NCBI GenBank assembly: GCA_004352715.1
Contig: SCFE01000106.1
Location: forward strand, 1,370,878 to 1,434,877
Reading direction: 5' to 3'
Length of the DNA: 64,000 bases
DNA from: Hofstenia miamia
Lineage: Eukaryota; Xenacoelomorpha; Acoela
The position numbers were made by a program, and so were the translations under genes. Shown here in pieces: positions 1-13,212 of the stretch (position 1 is its first letter; each line of letters begins with the position of its first letter). The notes beneath the pieces were generated by a model. The model ran no database searches. It was not told the DNA's origin and saw only the letters and a program-made list of their open reading frames with translations.

Positions 1-3000
1 AATTCATTATCATAGCATGGCCTCAGCCTTTCTAATGGCTCCTTAACCTTTATTTTTTGTATGTGTCATTGGGTTTATATCAGTACTCATTTCTGTGACA
101 ATGTATTTGAACTTTTAGGGTAATTTTTCCCATATCGCGTTAAGTTGAATAACTTTTTTTATCCATTTTCTTATTTCGTCATACCCTTCTCATTTACGTA
201 TATGTTACGTTGGATTAGAAGGAAGTAAAAATTTGTGGCTAAATTTATGCATATTTTTGGTAGTACAGATAAATGCTACCCCAACACCCCCCCCTCTATG
301 AAAATTCTGACTTGTGTTAGAATTAATGAATTTTATAACAACATTAAGTGACACAATTTTTAAAAAGAATAAATTTTGATGAAGATAATAATAGTATAGA
401 ATTTTATGTTTTTCCGTTGCAGTATTCAATCTAGCAAAAATAATATGATTTAAATGGGTAAGCGCTGATTTGTTGAAGTAATAATAGAAAAGAAACATTA
501 AATTCTATTGTATAAAATTTAAAAAATACTACAATACAAATTGAAAATGTATAGTATATGATGTACAAAAATGGAATTTACCCTATAATTATATGTACTA
601 GAGCAAACATCATGAAAGTCTATGTTCAACTTAAAGTATGATTCCAACACAAAACTTTTCAGTTTGTAGTACAGGAAGCTCCAGGATATTCGCACACCTT
701 GAAGAAGTAAATTTAAATACTAGTAGTAATGTTTTTGAAAATTTCTTGAATATTTATAAAAATGCAGTCGTGAAGATTGTTTATGTGGTGACGCTTTCAA
801 CTCATGAAAAGGAAAATTTCATTTATTAAGGAAGAATCATTCTACTGCTGTATTTGTTTTGAGGAATTTCACTTTGACATGTTAGTTTATTCGCTATTTT
901 GTATTTTCAAGTTTGACACTAGGTGCATAGATGACCTGGAGCTTACTTAATGCACTGTATATTCATCCGTAACCAGATACTTCGATGTTAAATCAGGAAT
1001 TTCAATTTTGTCGAGCAGAATTCAAACTAAGAGTATTGTTGACTAAATGTAAGGACTCTCATTCCCTCGCATATGTGATCAAAAACCGACGAACATTTCC
1101 AATAATTTCGAACAACACTGACGAACACTTCATTTCTGTGGAACCGGTGAAGATGATTCACTACGTTTTTGTTGAGATCTTTTGATAAATCCTCGTATAT
1201 GGAATCTAAACTCAAAACCATAAATGCAAAGGAAAACAGTTAGCACAATGTTAAAAAACCATTTTAGAATCGGCATAGACTATGATCATATTAATTGCTA
1301 AAGCACATAACGTATATTGCATAAAATATATTGATTCAATAAATATAATCACAATAGGTTTAGGTTTGACTTTGTGATGTTATGATCGCTGACATCGTGT
1401 AAAGTGTTCCTCAACAGGGTTTGGGTGGTTTCTGCAGAGAAAGAATAGTTGTTCTTCATTGTTTCCGCCTTGAGTTTTGTATTATTAGGAGAAACTTAGT
1501 AATTCGTAAGAACGTAATTTTCTCCAAATTATTTAATATTTTAGCATACAGCAGTTATATCAATACTCTGTGCCACAAATGGTTATCATTGCAAGGAGTG
1601 CATTCACTAATGACTTAATATCCCAAGACCTCTAAAGTTCTTAATAGGTTTACAGAATGTTATTAAAAAAAATAGAAAATAAATTGTGTATATTCAAAAT
1701 TATACTGGGAGTCTTACGATTTCAAAAGTTTTTCACTAATAATTTTGAGTATATTTCAAGAAGGAATGTTGAGCACAGGTAGGCTGTGTATATATAAAGA
1801 CAGCAGAGGGCATAGAGATTGGATGAAAATTACATTGTGCAAGAAGAGAATGTGGGTAATAATAGAGACCCGGGTCCAATTTTCAGACAGTCTTGGGCGG
1901 TCAGCCTACAAAAACAAGATAATTGATATTAATTCTTGCTCTCATGAGTTATCTGGACATTAATTATGATGATAACTTGAACACTTTACAGAATCAAATT
2001 CTTCCTTGAAACCTTCAACTTTCTTCAGATACAGGAAAAAATCTTTGAACACATCTTCACAATATCAGTGGAATACATATATCCATTGAAATATTCTTAT
2101 CCAAGGATCTCCAAATTTCTTAATGAGCTTAAGAAAATTTGTTTGAAAATGTGGGTAAATCAATTGTAGCCTTATTGATACAATGGCCAGTTTAGGATTT
2201 TGTGTTAGCTAAACTGTATGTTGAAAACAAATTAATTAATATATTTGCTTACTTAATTTATTAGTTTTTATCAGTTGTTGTGATGAGACAATGTTTGTTA
2301 TCATTCCAAACCTATTCAGGATTTTTCTTGAGGTATACGTGTATCGAGTAATAAGTAGTGTATTGAGTAATAAGTAGTTTGACAGAGCACTCTAACACCC
2401 GTAAATATTGTAAAAATATACCCTTAAAAGATATATTACTGTTTAGTTTTGAATTTTTAATGTTTCAACTAAATATCTTATTTCAAAACACAAAAAAATT
2501 GATGGTGGAAACGTGGAGAAAGGAAGAATATCTCCTTTTGGATATACTAGTCGATATTATTCATACAAATATCAAGTAACTTGTAGATTTTTCGAGAAAA
2601 TCCAATGGAATATAGTTTGTCAAATTATGAAATTTATAAAACCATACTGTTGCAATATTTCTTAATGTTTTTTTATTCATTTAATTTAGGCAAAAGATTT
2701 TCAACAATTTAATAACGTGAAATTTCTCCATGTTAGCATTTTAATAATTATTGCTATAGTAATAATATGAAAATATCGATTTCTGGCGTGCGTCCTATTT
2801 CCAATTTTAAAAGAAATCTTGCATTGTTTTATGAAATTTGCTAAAAAATGATTATTCATGCAAAAAATTTATTCTAATTTTTAGTTGCAAATAAGTTTAT
2901 TGCAATTTGTGCATAGTTGGAGTAGATTGTATTATTTCGATCAACTTGGATTCAAATGACAAAATTCCTTGGCATAATTATGTATTAATTTTTCTTAACA

Positions 3001-3732
3001 TTTTAAAAATGATACTATGAAATTGTTAAAGCATATAAGAAATTTACCTGAAAATTCAGGAAAAGCTGCTACTAAGAACAAGATCCTAATGTTTTGATTT
3101 GAATTAAGATTTGACAAAATGCTCTTGAGATATTCCCTGCAAAGCTTTATCTTTTTCAATATACAAAGACTCCAGATAATTCTTCTGCCGTGTTTGTTGT
3201 TCAAACTGTAGCTAAATTACATTTACTACAAAATGGAAATCATGAATAAGTGGAAAACTTGCTAGTTCGCTCTGGTACGGGATCATTCAGTCCTATGGTC
3301 TTTTAGTGAGACTGGGATAGGGTTAAGTTTAGGGTAGGGATCACAAATTTCGGGATAGTACTCATGTTTTGCCAATTTGCCAAAATAGAAATTACGCGTG
3401 GAACCGCATGGAACCATGACAGAGGAAAACTTAACGAGACTGGTAAGGGACTGGACTTTAATAAATTCTAATGAGAATTGATGTTGAGACAAATAAAATT
3501 CTTACTCCAAATAACGCCACTGGATTATTACCCAAATAAGTACATACCCATATTCTGAAATGCGCAGTTCATCCATGTAATTGAGCAACTGCTTTTTTGG
3601 CGGAATATCCGTTGTATTAAAATTTAAGAATGAAATTAGAAAGCAAGCCTTAGATGTGTTTGAAATAAGAGATGAGAAAACAGCAAACAGCAAATCTTGA
3701 TTTGGATACAAGCTAAATAATAGCAAAATAAC
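1..3732. other. AT-rich stretch, no gene recognised
   Basis: Only short open frames with no coherent protein signature are present. I see no transposase, polymerase or RNA-gene motif here. Confidence 0.6.
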
Positions 3733-4022
3733 ATTTGAGCTTTAAAAGTTAAGTAACGTTTATAAAATTTCATTATTAATTGTAAATCTCATCTAAAATC
3801 GAATTATTTTGGAAATTGTATTTATTCACAGTTAAAATGTGGGTGATTTAAGGAAAAGAACAAGTACACNNNNNNNNNNNNNNNNATTTGAGCTTTAAAA
3901 GTTAAGTAACGTTTATAAAATTTCATTATTAATTGTAAATCTCATCTAAAATCGAATTATTTTGGAAATTGTATTTATTCACAGTTAAAATGTGGGTGAT
4001 TTAAGGAAAAGAACAAGTACAC
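3733..4022. repeat. Gap-flanked direct duplication, 137 bp
   Basis: The 137 bases at 3733-3869 recur at 3886-4022, separated only by 16 N (3870-3885). The sequence then continues uniquely. This looks like an unmerged contig or haplotype overlap rather than a biological tandem repeat. Confidence 0.85.
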
Positions 4023-4936
4023 AGTTGTCTCCTATATTGTAAGGATATTGCAAATGGCGAGCACATGGTTTTACTGGGTCATGGATTTGTGTATCGGTGA
4101 CAACACTTATGATTTTCCCAGGTGATGACCTATTTACTAAAAATATTACATGGAGTAGAATATTCAAGGTGAATAAATCAAACAAACTGATTAGATTATT
4201 TCCAATCAACACAAATAACTTTCATATACAATAATTTTTTTTCACTTTTTAAATATATCACTATTCAAATTCTCAACAAACAACATGAAAACAATTTGAA
4301 ATATATAATTTCTGTAATGATTTGAGCAATTTCGAAGATAACATCAAAATTCTTATAATTTTGCTATTTTTATTTTTCAGTTATCTAGATATATATATAT
4401 ATATAAAGTCTATATGAAATTTGTCTTGGCTACTAATTTTGAGATGGACATTGCCTGAACCCAGCCTCTCAAAATTTATTGTAAGAATGGGTTGACTACT
4501 AAGTAGCAGCTCAAGCAAATCAACCGAAATGCAGTGAACGCTATAAAGCTTATACAAAGTGTGTTCAGAAATAAATGTTATATTTTCTAAATTTACAATA
4601 GTTACTGTTCAAAATATCACTTTGGGTATTGGTAGAATATGGCAATTGCTCAAATTTTTGGTCCATGTTCATCTCTATTATCTATCTGTCTATCTATCTC
4701 TATATATATATATATATANNNNNNNNNNNNNNNNNNNNNNNNNNNNNNNNNNNNNNNNNNNNNNNNNNNNNNNNNNNNNNNNNNNNNNNNNNNNNNNNNN
4801 NNNNNNNNNNNNNNNNNNNNNNNNNNNNNNNNNNNNNNNNNNNNNNNNNNNNNNNNNNNNNNNNNNNNNNNNNNNNNNNNNNNNNNNNNNNNNNNNNNNN
4901 NNNNNNNNNNNNNNNNNNNNNNNNNNNNNNNNNNNN

Positions 4937-4970
<34 letters not shown>

Positions 4971-6959
4971 ATACCTTGTTAATAGTTGAAAAAATCGTTC
5001 AGCATTTGCGGGATGTTCAATTGACGAAAATTTGAAGAAGCCTTGTTCATTCTGTGTAGTGAGGTATTTATGAATTCTATTGACTGTTTTTGAGCTTTGG
5101 CCTATTATGAAGCAAGTGTTCTGTCGAAATATATAACGATTTATTCCGGGTTTACTAAAAAAACAATAGCAAATCATAATTTATCTGAAAAATCAATGTT
5201 AAGACGTAATATATTTATCATCACCATGTAGCTCCTACATACTGAATTAAGCTGGAGAATTCTTAAGTTTGTTGCGGGCAAGAAATTGTGACTCCCAACC
5301 CGTTCTGTTCTAGAGGCATTATGAATACACATTAATATGCGTCTTAAATACCAATGACTGCAAAAATTTCAAGTTGCAATGATTCACATATTTGAGATTA
5401 ATGCTCACAGTGGTTTCAAAAATATCTACACTCAAAATTGGCAAAATCGCTAGTTTCATCAATGTAATGGGATTTTAACAAAATTTGAATGTCATTATTT
5501 CTGAAACGACTGTGCACATTAATTTTAAAATTTGTAAGCATTTTTTACATGGGATTTGTTTTTGTGCATTATTTTAGATAACATTCAATATTCATTGAGA
5601 TATTTTCTAGAGCGCCTCTCCACAGAGACATAGCAATGAAACTACTGTACACCCCTGATAAAAAATTCAAACGACTTTTGACTTCGCAATGAAGAAATTG
5701 ACTATGTTGGAAGAAATCGAAATCAACATTAATCCTTACATCCTTACAAAAAACTTGTCAATAATAGTATCCTAATATCTATAAACCATGGCTGTAGTTG
5801 CATTCTGGTAGTTGTGTATGTCTACTTAGTAGGCTATGATATAACTAAATTGAGAAACTGTAATAATTTGAATGATTTATATAATAGTTACCTAAATTTT
5901 TGTTCTGTTTCATTTTTGGTGAATTGATTCGTTTTGTGCTTTCGATGTCTGTTCATGTATGAGCTGTGTTTAATGGACTCTGAACTTCTTGACAACTAAA
6001 TAAAAAATCAATTACAAGCGATTTAGGATATCATAAAGTTTAAATATGATCATTTACTAGGATATCGTTGAAAAACTTAACTTAGTAAATCACTATAAAT
6101 ATAAATATTTTCAAATGTTAATTTTCCAAATTATAATTAAGTAAAATTATGTAATAGATTTATTAAACAATTATTTCAAGAAATACTTTTTAGGGACTTT
6201 TGGGAGATAGCTTGAAGTGAAGAATTATGAAATGCATTCATTATTCCCCCACCCTTGTTTTCTACCTCCATTTTATTTCAGCTATTTGCAGAAATTGAAT
6301 TAGTAATAGTCTTCAAAATATCTTTATTTCATATGTATGTTAATACATGTTTTTTATTAAAATTATATGAATATAAAATATTTAGCAAGATAATTTGGTT
6401 GCATATTAACAAAAATGAATATTTACTTGGTTTGAAAGATGAGAATTTTGGTAATGAAAAAGTTTATTGTTCTCGTTACAATCTTCATAATCAGTGGAAT
6501 TGTGAAAAAGTTCAACAAGACTTCTACTGTTTGGAATTGGAGAGTGCAAATTATCTTCAAAGTTTGATCTGCACTTAAATGCCACCTAAACTTAATAAAT
6601 GTTTAGATATAAGAAAACTTACAGAAATATAGTTGAACTATCAAATACGGAGATGTTTTTGAAATTTACTTTGGAGTTATTTGAAGCAGCTATCCTCATA
6701 GAGACTCACATTTGAATCAGGATCAAAATGGAATTGGTTAAATGATATTGAGCTATATCAGTTTTTCAAATATAGATTAATGAATAAAAAACATTAAATG
6801 TTTCAAAAATATGTCCTATATTTTGAAATTTTTACTTAATGCATGTATATATAGAGAGAATTTTTTAAGTTGCATATGATAACTGCTTAGCATTTACGTG
6901 TTCAATCATTTTGATGTACACTATTTGGTTAATTTCGTAAAGATTTGTCCTTGAGACGT
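4023..6959. other. Non-genic AT-rich sequence
   Basis: No supported gene. It holds the TA microsatellite and gap at 4701-4966 and a 107-codon frame at 6255-6578 with no recognisable domain. Confidence 0.5.
4701..4966. repeat. TA microsatellite interrupted by an assembly gap
   Basis: TATATA runs lie on both sides of 218 N (4719-4936). TCTA-type repeats precede it at 4675-4700. Long Ile-Tyr reading frames across it are artefacts of the repeat. Confidence 0.95.
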
Positions 6960-6977
6960 CAGAATTTTTAGCAATTG

Positions 6978-7274
6978 TTTGACTCTAATCCCAAGGGTAT
7001 CGAATATTTCTCCTCTAATACGGCTGCCCATTCTCAAGCAAAGGATGCTGACGTGAATAAGAATCTCAAAGATTTTTATTGTAGAGATGTTGTTAGACAT
7101 CGCCTACAATCCATTAATGCAGGAACTCAGTACCAAATGAATTTACTCAATGCATTATGTATGCTTAAGCGCATATGGAAGACTGCGACCAAGTAGACTA
7201 TTGCTAATTTCTTTAAGCACGTTGGGCTCATCCAGGAAGACGAAAATGATCGCAAAGTCTTTGCTGTTGGTTAA
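6978..7274 (+). pseudogene. Tigger/pogo-type transposase C-terminal remnant
   Basis: The translation reads SNTAAHSQAKDADVNKNLK, then FYCRDVVRH, LNALCMLKRIWKT and, past an in-frame TAG at 7194-7196, TIANFFKHVGL. This order (an NTxxHxQxxDAxVxxNLK segment, an LLxALxMLKxxW helix, then TIxNxFxHxG) is the end of the DDE_1 domain of pogo/Tigger (TIGD/jerky-like) transposases. The final DDE acidic residue would lie in the DA segment. The upstream two thirds of the enzyme, including its DNA-binding domain, are not visible. It is therefore a truncated, stop-containing fossil. A different frame stays open to 7665 but I cannot tie it to the transposase. Confidence 0.75.
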
Positions 7275-9794
7275 TGGCTTGCTCAACCCAGAGTCAGCTC
7301 TAACTCAGCAAATCATGAGGAGAGAGAGTCTAAAACCGAATGAGCTAGTATCACATCATATTAGAGCAATCCAATATTGCAATTTAATCCGCTTATGTGC
7401 AATGAACATGAACACCCTTTTTGCGAATTTGGAAGACGGGATGGTTCATCTGGAGGAACTTTACGAAAAGCGCAAATTAATTGCTATTAAAAAAAGAGAA
7501 ACAACGAAGTGCGTTAAACTGCCAAAACAGATTTCTTTGGACGTTGCATTAATTTTTAAGTGTTCGGATAATGTCAATTTTTTTCATTATTTATTAAAAG
7601 TTGAAATTAAACGAATTTTTTTATTGTCAACTTCGAGTAATATCAACTCACCGACGATGCACTAAGTAAGTTGAAATTATGCAAACACTACTGTACATGC
7701 ATGCCTTTTGATAAAATGCTTTCAGACGAGCATCTATTTTACGTATATAAAAGGACACACATCAAAAGATGCTTGCCTGTCTTTCATCATAATTCATAGT
7801 TATTGGCGTTGTTTATTAAAATATCAATAAGATTAAGATACGATGCAAAAATTGGCCTTACAATTATTTGATTTTTTACCAGAATATGCATCAATTTTTG
7901 AAGTTTATGGAGAAGGTAACCTCCATCAACCCATACTTTTGTTCTGAGCCAGACATAAGGGGAGAGCTTAGTCAATCTCAAACTGCAAACCACAATATTC
8001 AAGTTCACTCACATTATCGCGTTTCTACTTAGTATTTTGGTACGATTACCATTGCATTTTACAACCATATTTATAATATTTAGCTGAGCATAACATGTAC
8101 TATGTTATGTCATTTGTATTACAATGTTTTACAAAATATATGTTGAGACAAATTAATTTTTACTCGGTCAAATTATACTTTAAGCATTTACATCAAAACT
8201 TACCCTTAATTTTCTCCAAAGCTCGCTGCTTCTTTCGTATACGGGTTTGTAGTTGGTCGCCATTTAAATTCTCTAAACGATTTCGCATTAAGTAAAGACA
8301 TTCATAGAAACTAAGAATAGTCTGCTTTTTCTTGGCAACAATTTGCAATTTAAAGAGGCACAATTCAGAAAAAAAATTAGAACTCTATAAATTTGCTTAT
8401 TTTAAGGAAATTGACCTTATCCAACCTTTTTTTTAGTTTTCATGTACGTCAATGAACACAATGAATCACTCCACTTTATCCATTAAATATACTGACAAAG
8501 TCATTCATAGTACAGGGTCGTAATAATGAATGATCTTAATTCCAGTGTAATAACTTACATGTGTTAAATTTCAACCGCTTTCTAATCTTAAGTAAATTGC
8601 CTCATGTAATCAGTAAGCTTAGACTTATACGTTTCATGCTGCAAAAAATAATATGATATGTAAATATCAGGTTTGATAAGAAAATATTATATTCAATGTA
8701 TAACTATTTCATAACAAAGTTGTTTGTGATGTATGATAGGGAGTAGATTTCTTATAAAATGTTGCATGGACATTCGAAAGCAACTGAGATAGACTCGGAC
8801 TTGCTGTTTATTCCAAGTTTTTTTTATTCTTTGTATTATTTGATTTCATTTTCCTAAATCAATCACAAGGAAATAGATTTCATTTACATGCAGAAGCTCT
8901 GTTTTGATGAAGCCAAAATGAAAACTGTTAATTGCAAGACCCGTGAACCTAATGCTAGAATTTAATGTTTGCAATAAGATTTTAGAGCTCAAACACGTCT
9001 TTAGCTAAATTGGAAGTCGGTCAGAATTTTGGTCACATACCTTTAGTTAATTCATCTGATTTCAAATAAGCTACTTCTTCAACAACTAGGCCGACCGTAA
9101 CCCACAAATGTATGCCCCGAAATCATTAAGCTAACTCTACACAAAGTATTCAAAAGGTATCAAACAAAAAAAATGAAAATGTTAGTTATCTTTTAGATGC
9201 TTAGAAACTTGGATTTAGAATGTTTCCTAGAATTATGGCATTGGGAGCTGCCAAATTTCAAACCCAATGATTTGCGTTTTAACCTTAGTGATTTTTAATG
9301 TTGCCAACAACTGCCGCAAGAGTGATCCAGCGCGCAGGACTTCCAATTTTGGTGGTTAACGGCTAAACAGTAATTTATTACAATTTTAGCATAAGCTATT
9401 GGACTTCACTTTTACAAGGATTTGTTGACGACATATAAATTTAGGGTATTAGGGTGAATACAATTTGAATATAAATTGCAACAAAAGGAATAAACCTGCT
9501 CAATGGATGTGTCTGCCAATCTATAAATTCTGTTTGAGTAAGTTTGCAACAGCTTACACGGGTTGAATTTTTAAATATTTACACAGGAAACGAGTTAATA
9601 GCTTTTTAAATAGTTGTCGCAGTTGTTAAAAAGTCATAAGTGTGCATTCTTTCCAATAAAAGTAATACCCGGCGTCTCAATGTTTGTTTAAAAAGGCAGC
9701 ATTTTATCAAGTTAAAGCTGTAACCTTTCAACTAAACACGTTTTTGTTGCGAGTTAAATTTAAAGTCGTTTTTAAATTCGATTATTTCTATTGA
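7275..9794. other. Non-genic AT-rich sequence
   Basis: No supported gene. Frames at 7787-8008 (minus) and 8095-8295 (plus) show no family signature. Confidence 0.5.
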
Positions 9795-10299
9795 ATGCTT
9801 TGGTTGACATTGCTTTTGCATATTTTACATCAGGATGGGGAACGGGTCAACCTGATTCGACCAAGACCAACCCGCGACTCGTGTCAAAATTGAAATGAGT
9901 TGGATAAGGGTTGCAAGTCATTCTTAGGAGGGTATCCTCAATAATTTTTATATTTTAATCGTTAGACGAATTAGTTAACATTATTTAGTTACGTTAGCCT
10001 TAATAGAATATCAAAGAAGTGGTCCGTTCAAGACGANNNNNNNNNNNNNNNNNNNNNATGCTTTGGTTGACATTGCTTTTGCATATTTTACATCAGGATG
10101 GGGAACGGGTCAACCTGATTCGACCAAGACCAACCCGCGACTCGTGTCAAAATTGAAATGAGTTGGATAAGGGTTGCAAGTCATTCTTAGGAGGGTATCC
10201 TCAATAATTTTTATATTTTAATCGTTAGACGAATTAGTTAACATTATTTAGTTACGTTAGCCTTAATAGAATATCAAAGAAGTGGTCCGTTCAAGACGA
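9795..10299. repeat. Gap-flanked direct duplication, 242 bp
   Basis: Bases 9795-10036 recur at 10058-10299 across 21 N (10037-10057). It is probably an assembly overlap. Inside each copy, CAGGATGGGGAACGGGTC resembles the start of some hAT elements, but no second terminus was found. Confidence 0.85.
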
Positions 10300-10746
10300 A
10301 AACGATATACATGTAATTGATTGTTTAAACTTAAAAATAACTTAAAGAGGGAAATTGTACATACATATGCACCTGAAAAAGCATCAGTCTAATTGTAAAC
10401 GAAAATATGAAGATCCATAACATTATACAGGCAAAATAAAACAATGGAATTTCAAACTTTCGTGAAGCATGCTTACTGTTTCCAATTGAAGCTTATAATG
10501 GAAAAGCTTCAATTGCATAAAATATTTACTATTAAATGAGGTTCTAATTTTCACATTTTCCCACGCATGTTATTACACATGAAAAACTTAAGCAACATTG
10601 AACGAGGATAGCTGATAGCATAATCAAGTTAACTGCTGAAACAAGAGATAAACAACTGTCCAAAAACTATCCCAACAAAATGTCTAAGCAATTGAAGCTT
10701 TTCCGCCTAAAGGGCCTAAGCCTTACCCCGAACAGAAGTTCTTTCA

Positions 10747-11055
10747 GAATAATAATAATAATAATAATCAATGACTTTATTTAGCCGCTGAAGGCATACA
10801 CAACAAAAAACTAAAAACAAGTCAAGTTTTGTGGCAGCGAGGACAGTCACAGGAGATGAAATAGGAGCAAATGGAAGAGTAGGCGAAGTTGGAGAAGGGC
10901 TCAGCAAAGAGGAAAGCCATCAAAGAATTCTTGAAGCTCGGTGGTGGGGAAAAGAAATCAATCGCTGTTGGAGGGCTGCGAGTCACGATGTAATTAGCAG
11001 CAGTACAAGCACGATTGACAAACGAGTGAAGGGTGCGATGTTTCTAAGAATGTTA
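10747..11055 (-). mobile_element. 5'-truncated LINE 3' end, family B
   Basis: Read on the minus strand, this matches the end of the element at 28120-29172. It shares the last coding stretch of the reverse-transcriptase ORF (a CTVANYI-type segment, then the PPPSFKK motif), the downstream pyrimidine-rich tract, and the tail ending in GCGGCTAAATAAAGTCATT. It then runs into an ATT trinucleotide repeat (AAT on plus, 10748-10768). Simple-repeat tails of this kind are typical of CR1/L2-related LINEs. Only about 300 bp survive, as expected for a 5'-truncated insertion. Confidence 0.8.
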
Positions 11056-13212
11056 TGAGCAAGACTATGAGAGACTTAGTAATGCGTAAGAAGCTTTTTA
11101 AAAATTCCAAACAGGAGCATATACTTAGTCCATTTTATTAAATTCAATTGAGATCTATGTTCACTTGTTTGCTGATCTCTCAAATTGAAAGTTTATTTAG
11201 AAGCATAGGCCTGAATCCAAGTAGACATTCATATCAAGAAAAAGTAAATGCCACATGTCTTTCATGAGAAATATAAGTAAAACTAAGACGAGGAAATTAA
11301 GTGTAAACAAAAAAATTGAGAAAATTATAAACGTTATTAACAGCTGTTGTAAGAAAACATGTGAAATGAAATTGTCACTTCTAATCCAATAATTTGTTTA
11401 TGATGTTACAGGAGTTGTTTCTGTGCGGCAGCAGCAGTATTGGGGTAGTAAGTGCGCTCTCTGAACCAGATGCGTAGTACACAGTGGGTAGCACAACACG
11501 TAACTATACAAAAGAAGGTGACACACTTTTTTAGTACTTTTGTGGAACAAATTAAGCTAAAAAGACGTATCACTATAAGATTATTGAATGGGGAACAAAA
11601 AGAAAATGTGTGGACATGCTCAAGATTCAATTTTTTGAAATGCAGGATCATATAGATCAGAAATCTTTTGTGCAATTAATTTTCAAGCTTAACCACTATT
11701 GGTGAATTTGATTTGTCACTTAATTGATACATGAACTTAGTTGACCGCAATCTCTTCCTTTACCGATGAAGTGGAAACGTTTCGTCCGAAATTGTATGCC
11801 GCATCTGAATATGCTGAAATATTTAATGATTTTTTCTCCGTCTTTTAGACGAGCGTCAGAATTCTTTTGAACCCCGAAGACTTAATGAAAATGTTCTAAT
11901 AAATCTCCAGTGGTATTTTTCAATTTTTGGGATCTTCCGTGAAAGATTTCGAACCATTACTACCAGCTACATAAAGCAGTGACTCAAGATATGCACCCTG
12001 TTAACTTAAAACTTAAAGAATCATTCACTTTCTTGGAAATCCTCATTAATTGTACTTTTAACTTATCCCTTCTTCTAAATGAATTGTCGAAATGATACTC
12101 ATTTTTTGAATATCCAAATAGTCGCAAACACTATAAAGCAACGTAAAGTTGGAAATCAAGCAAGAACCACAAAAAACTAAATTGTTTAGATTGGGATCAA
12201 ACGCACTATGACAACATTAATTATTGACTCTTCGTTATTAATAAAAATAATTAATTGATAAAATCCACTATTTGTAATGTCTTCAAATAATTAAGGTACA
12301 TAAGCCAAAAACTGTCTTTCAAATTGACCCGGACAACCAAATAGGTAATCATTTTCATCAACAAACTTTAAGCTGATTAGACACTATTCGAGAAGTTCAT
12401 TAAGAACTAATCCGGTATTAGAAATTTATAAAAAGAAATTATAAAGCACACAAAATTTAAAAAGCGGTATTATTGTAATCTTAAACATGGATAGACGCAA
12501 ATGTTACATTTTGCAAAAAAAGGGCGGAAGAAATTTTTGCAAATCAAGAATGGACATTTTTGGCGGATTTATATATGTTGAGGATGTCCCCTGGATCAAA
12601 CTTTCAAGCTCAATGCGTCATATTAAAACACATGATATTAAATAATTAGCTACAACTGCACACAATAGTTTACTCCCTTTTAAAATTCGAGTCAATAAAG
12701 TATTTATATGGTGTTATATAAACGTTTTTTGTTCTAAGTTATTTTATAGCCAAGAGACTTAAAAATGTGATATTCGCCTAGGTCTGCACAGACAAATGTC
12801 AATACTGATTGATACTCCCCTTCATTACTTTTGCATAGAGGTATTTTAGTCATTCAGTTTACTTTCTGACAGATTTACATTTGTTTCTGAATGTTAAATT
12901 TTAGGACTACCTTTGAAGAAAATTGTTATTTGAAGGTCCATGCTTTGCACGTAATAAAATATACGTCTAGGATTGGTTGAGAAATAAAAACACTAATTAC
13001 TGCCTTATCAGCCTAATCACAAAAAGTTTACTTTTTATATAGATTTTGCATTAAGTGAGATAAATGAAGCAACGTCATATGCAAATATTGTTGGTCATGT
13101 GCAAACCACTGATCTATTTTGTAACTGATTTTAATACTATAATTATTGCTGTTGTATTTAAATTTTAATGACCATTCAGGAATAATGAATGGTTCTTCTT
13201 TTTTAAGGAATT
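11056..13212. other. Non-genic AT-rich sequence
   Basis: No gene supported. A frame at 11452-11655 (plus) and its minus shadow lack family features. Confidence 0.5.

Noticed and set aside
4559-5177. Long Ile-Tyr reading frames across the TA repeat
   Set aside because: Produced by a microsatellite and N bases; same for 19818-20255, 49533-50663 and 60293-60588.
6255-6578. 107-codon plus-strand frame after a splice-acceptor-like TTTATTTCAG
   Set aside because: No domain, low-complexity hydrophobic start, no partner exon.
7275-7665. Open frame after the Tigger fragment (LNPESALTQQIMRRESLKPN)
   Set aside because: Different frame from the transposase and no recognisable Tigger C-terminus.
11760-11800. 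Hammerhead-like GATGA...GAAA string
   Set aside because: The core lacks CUGA, and the intervening GAAACGTTTC is a palindrome without a loop; stems cannot form.
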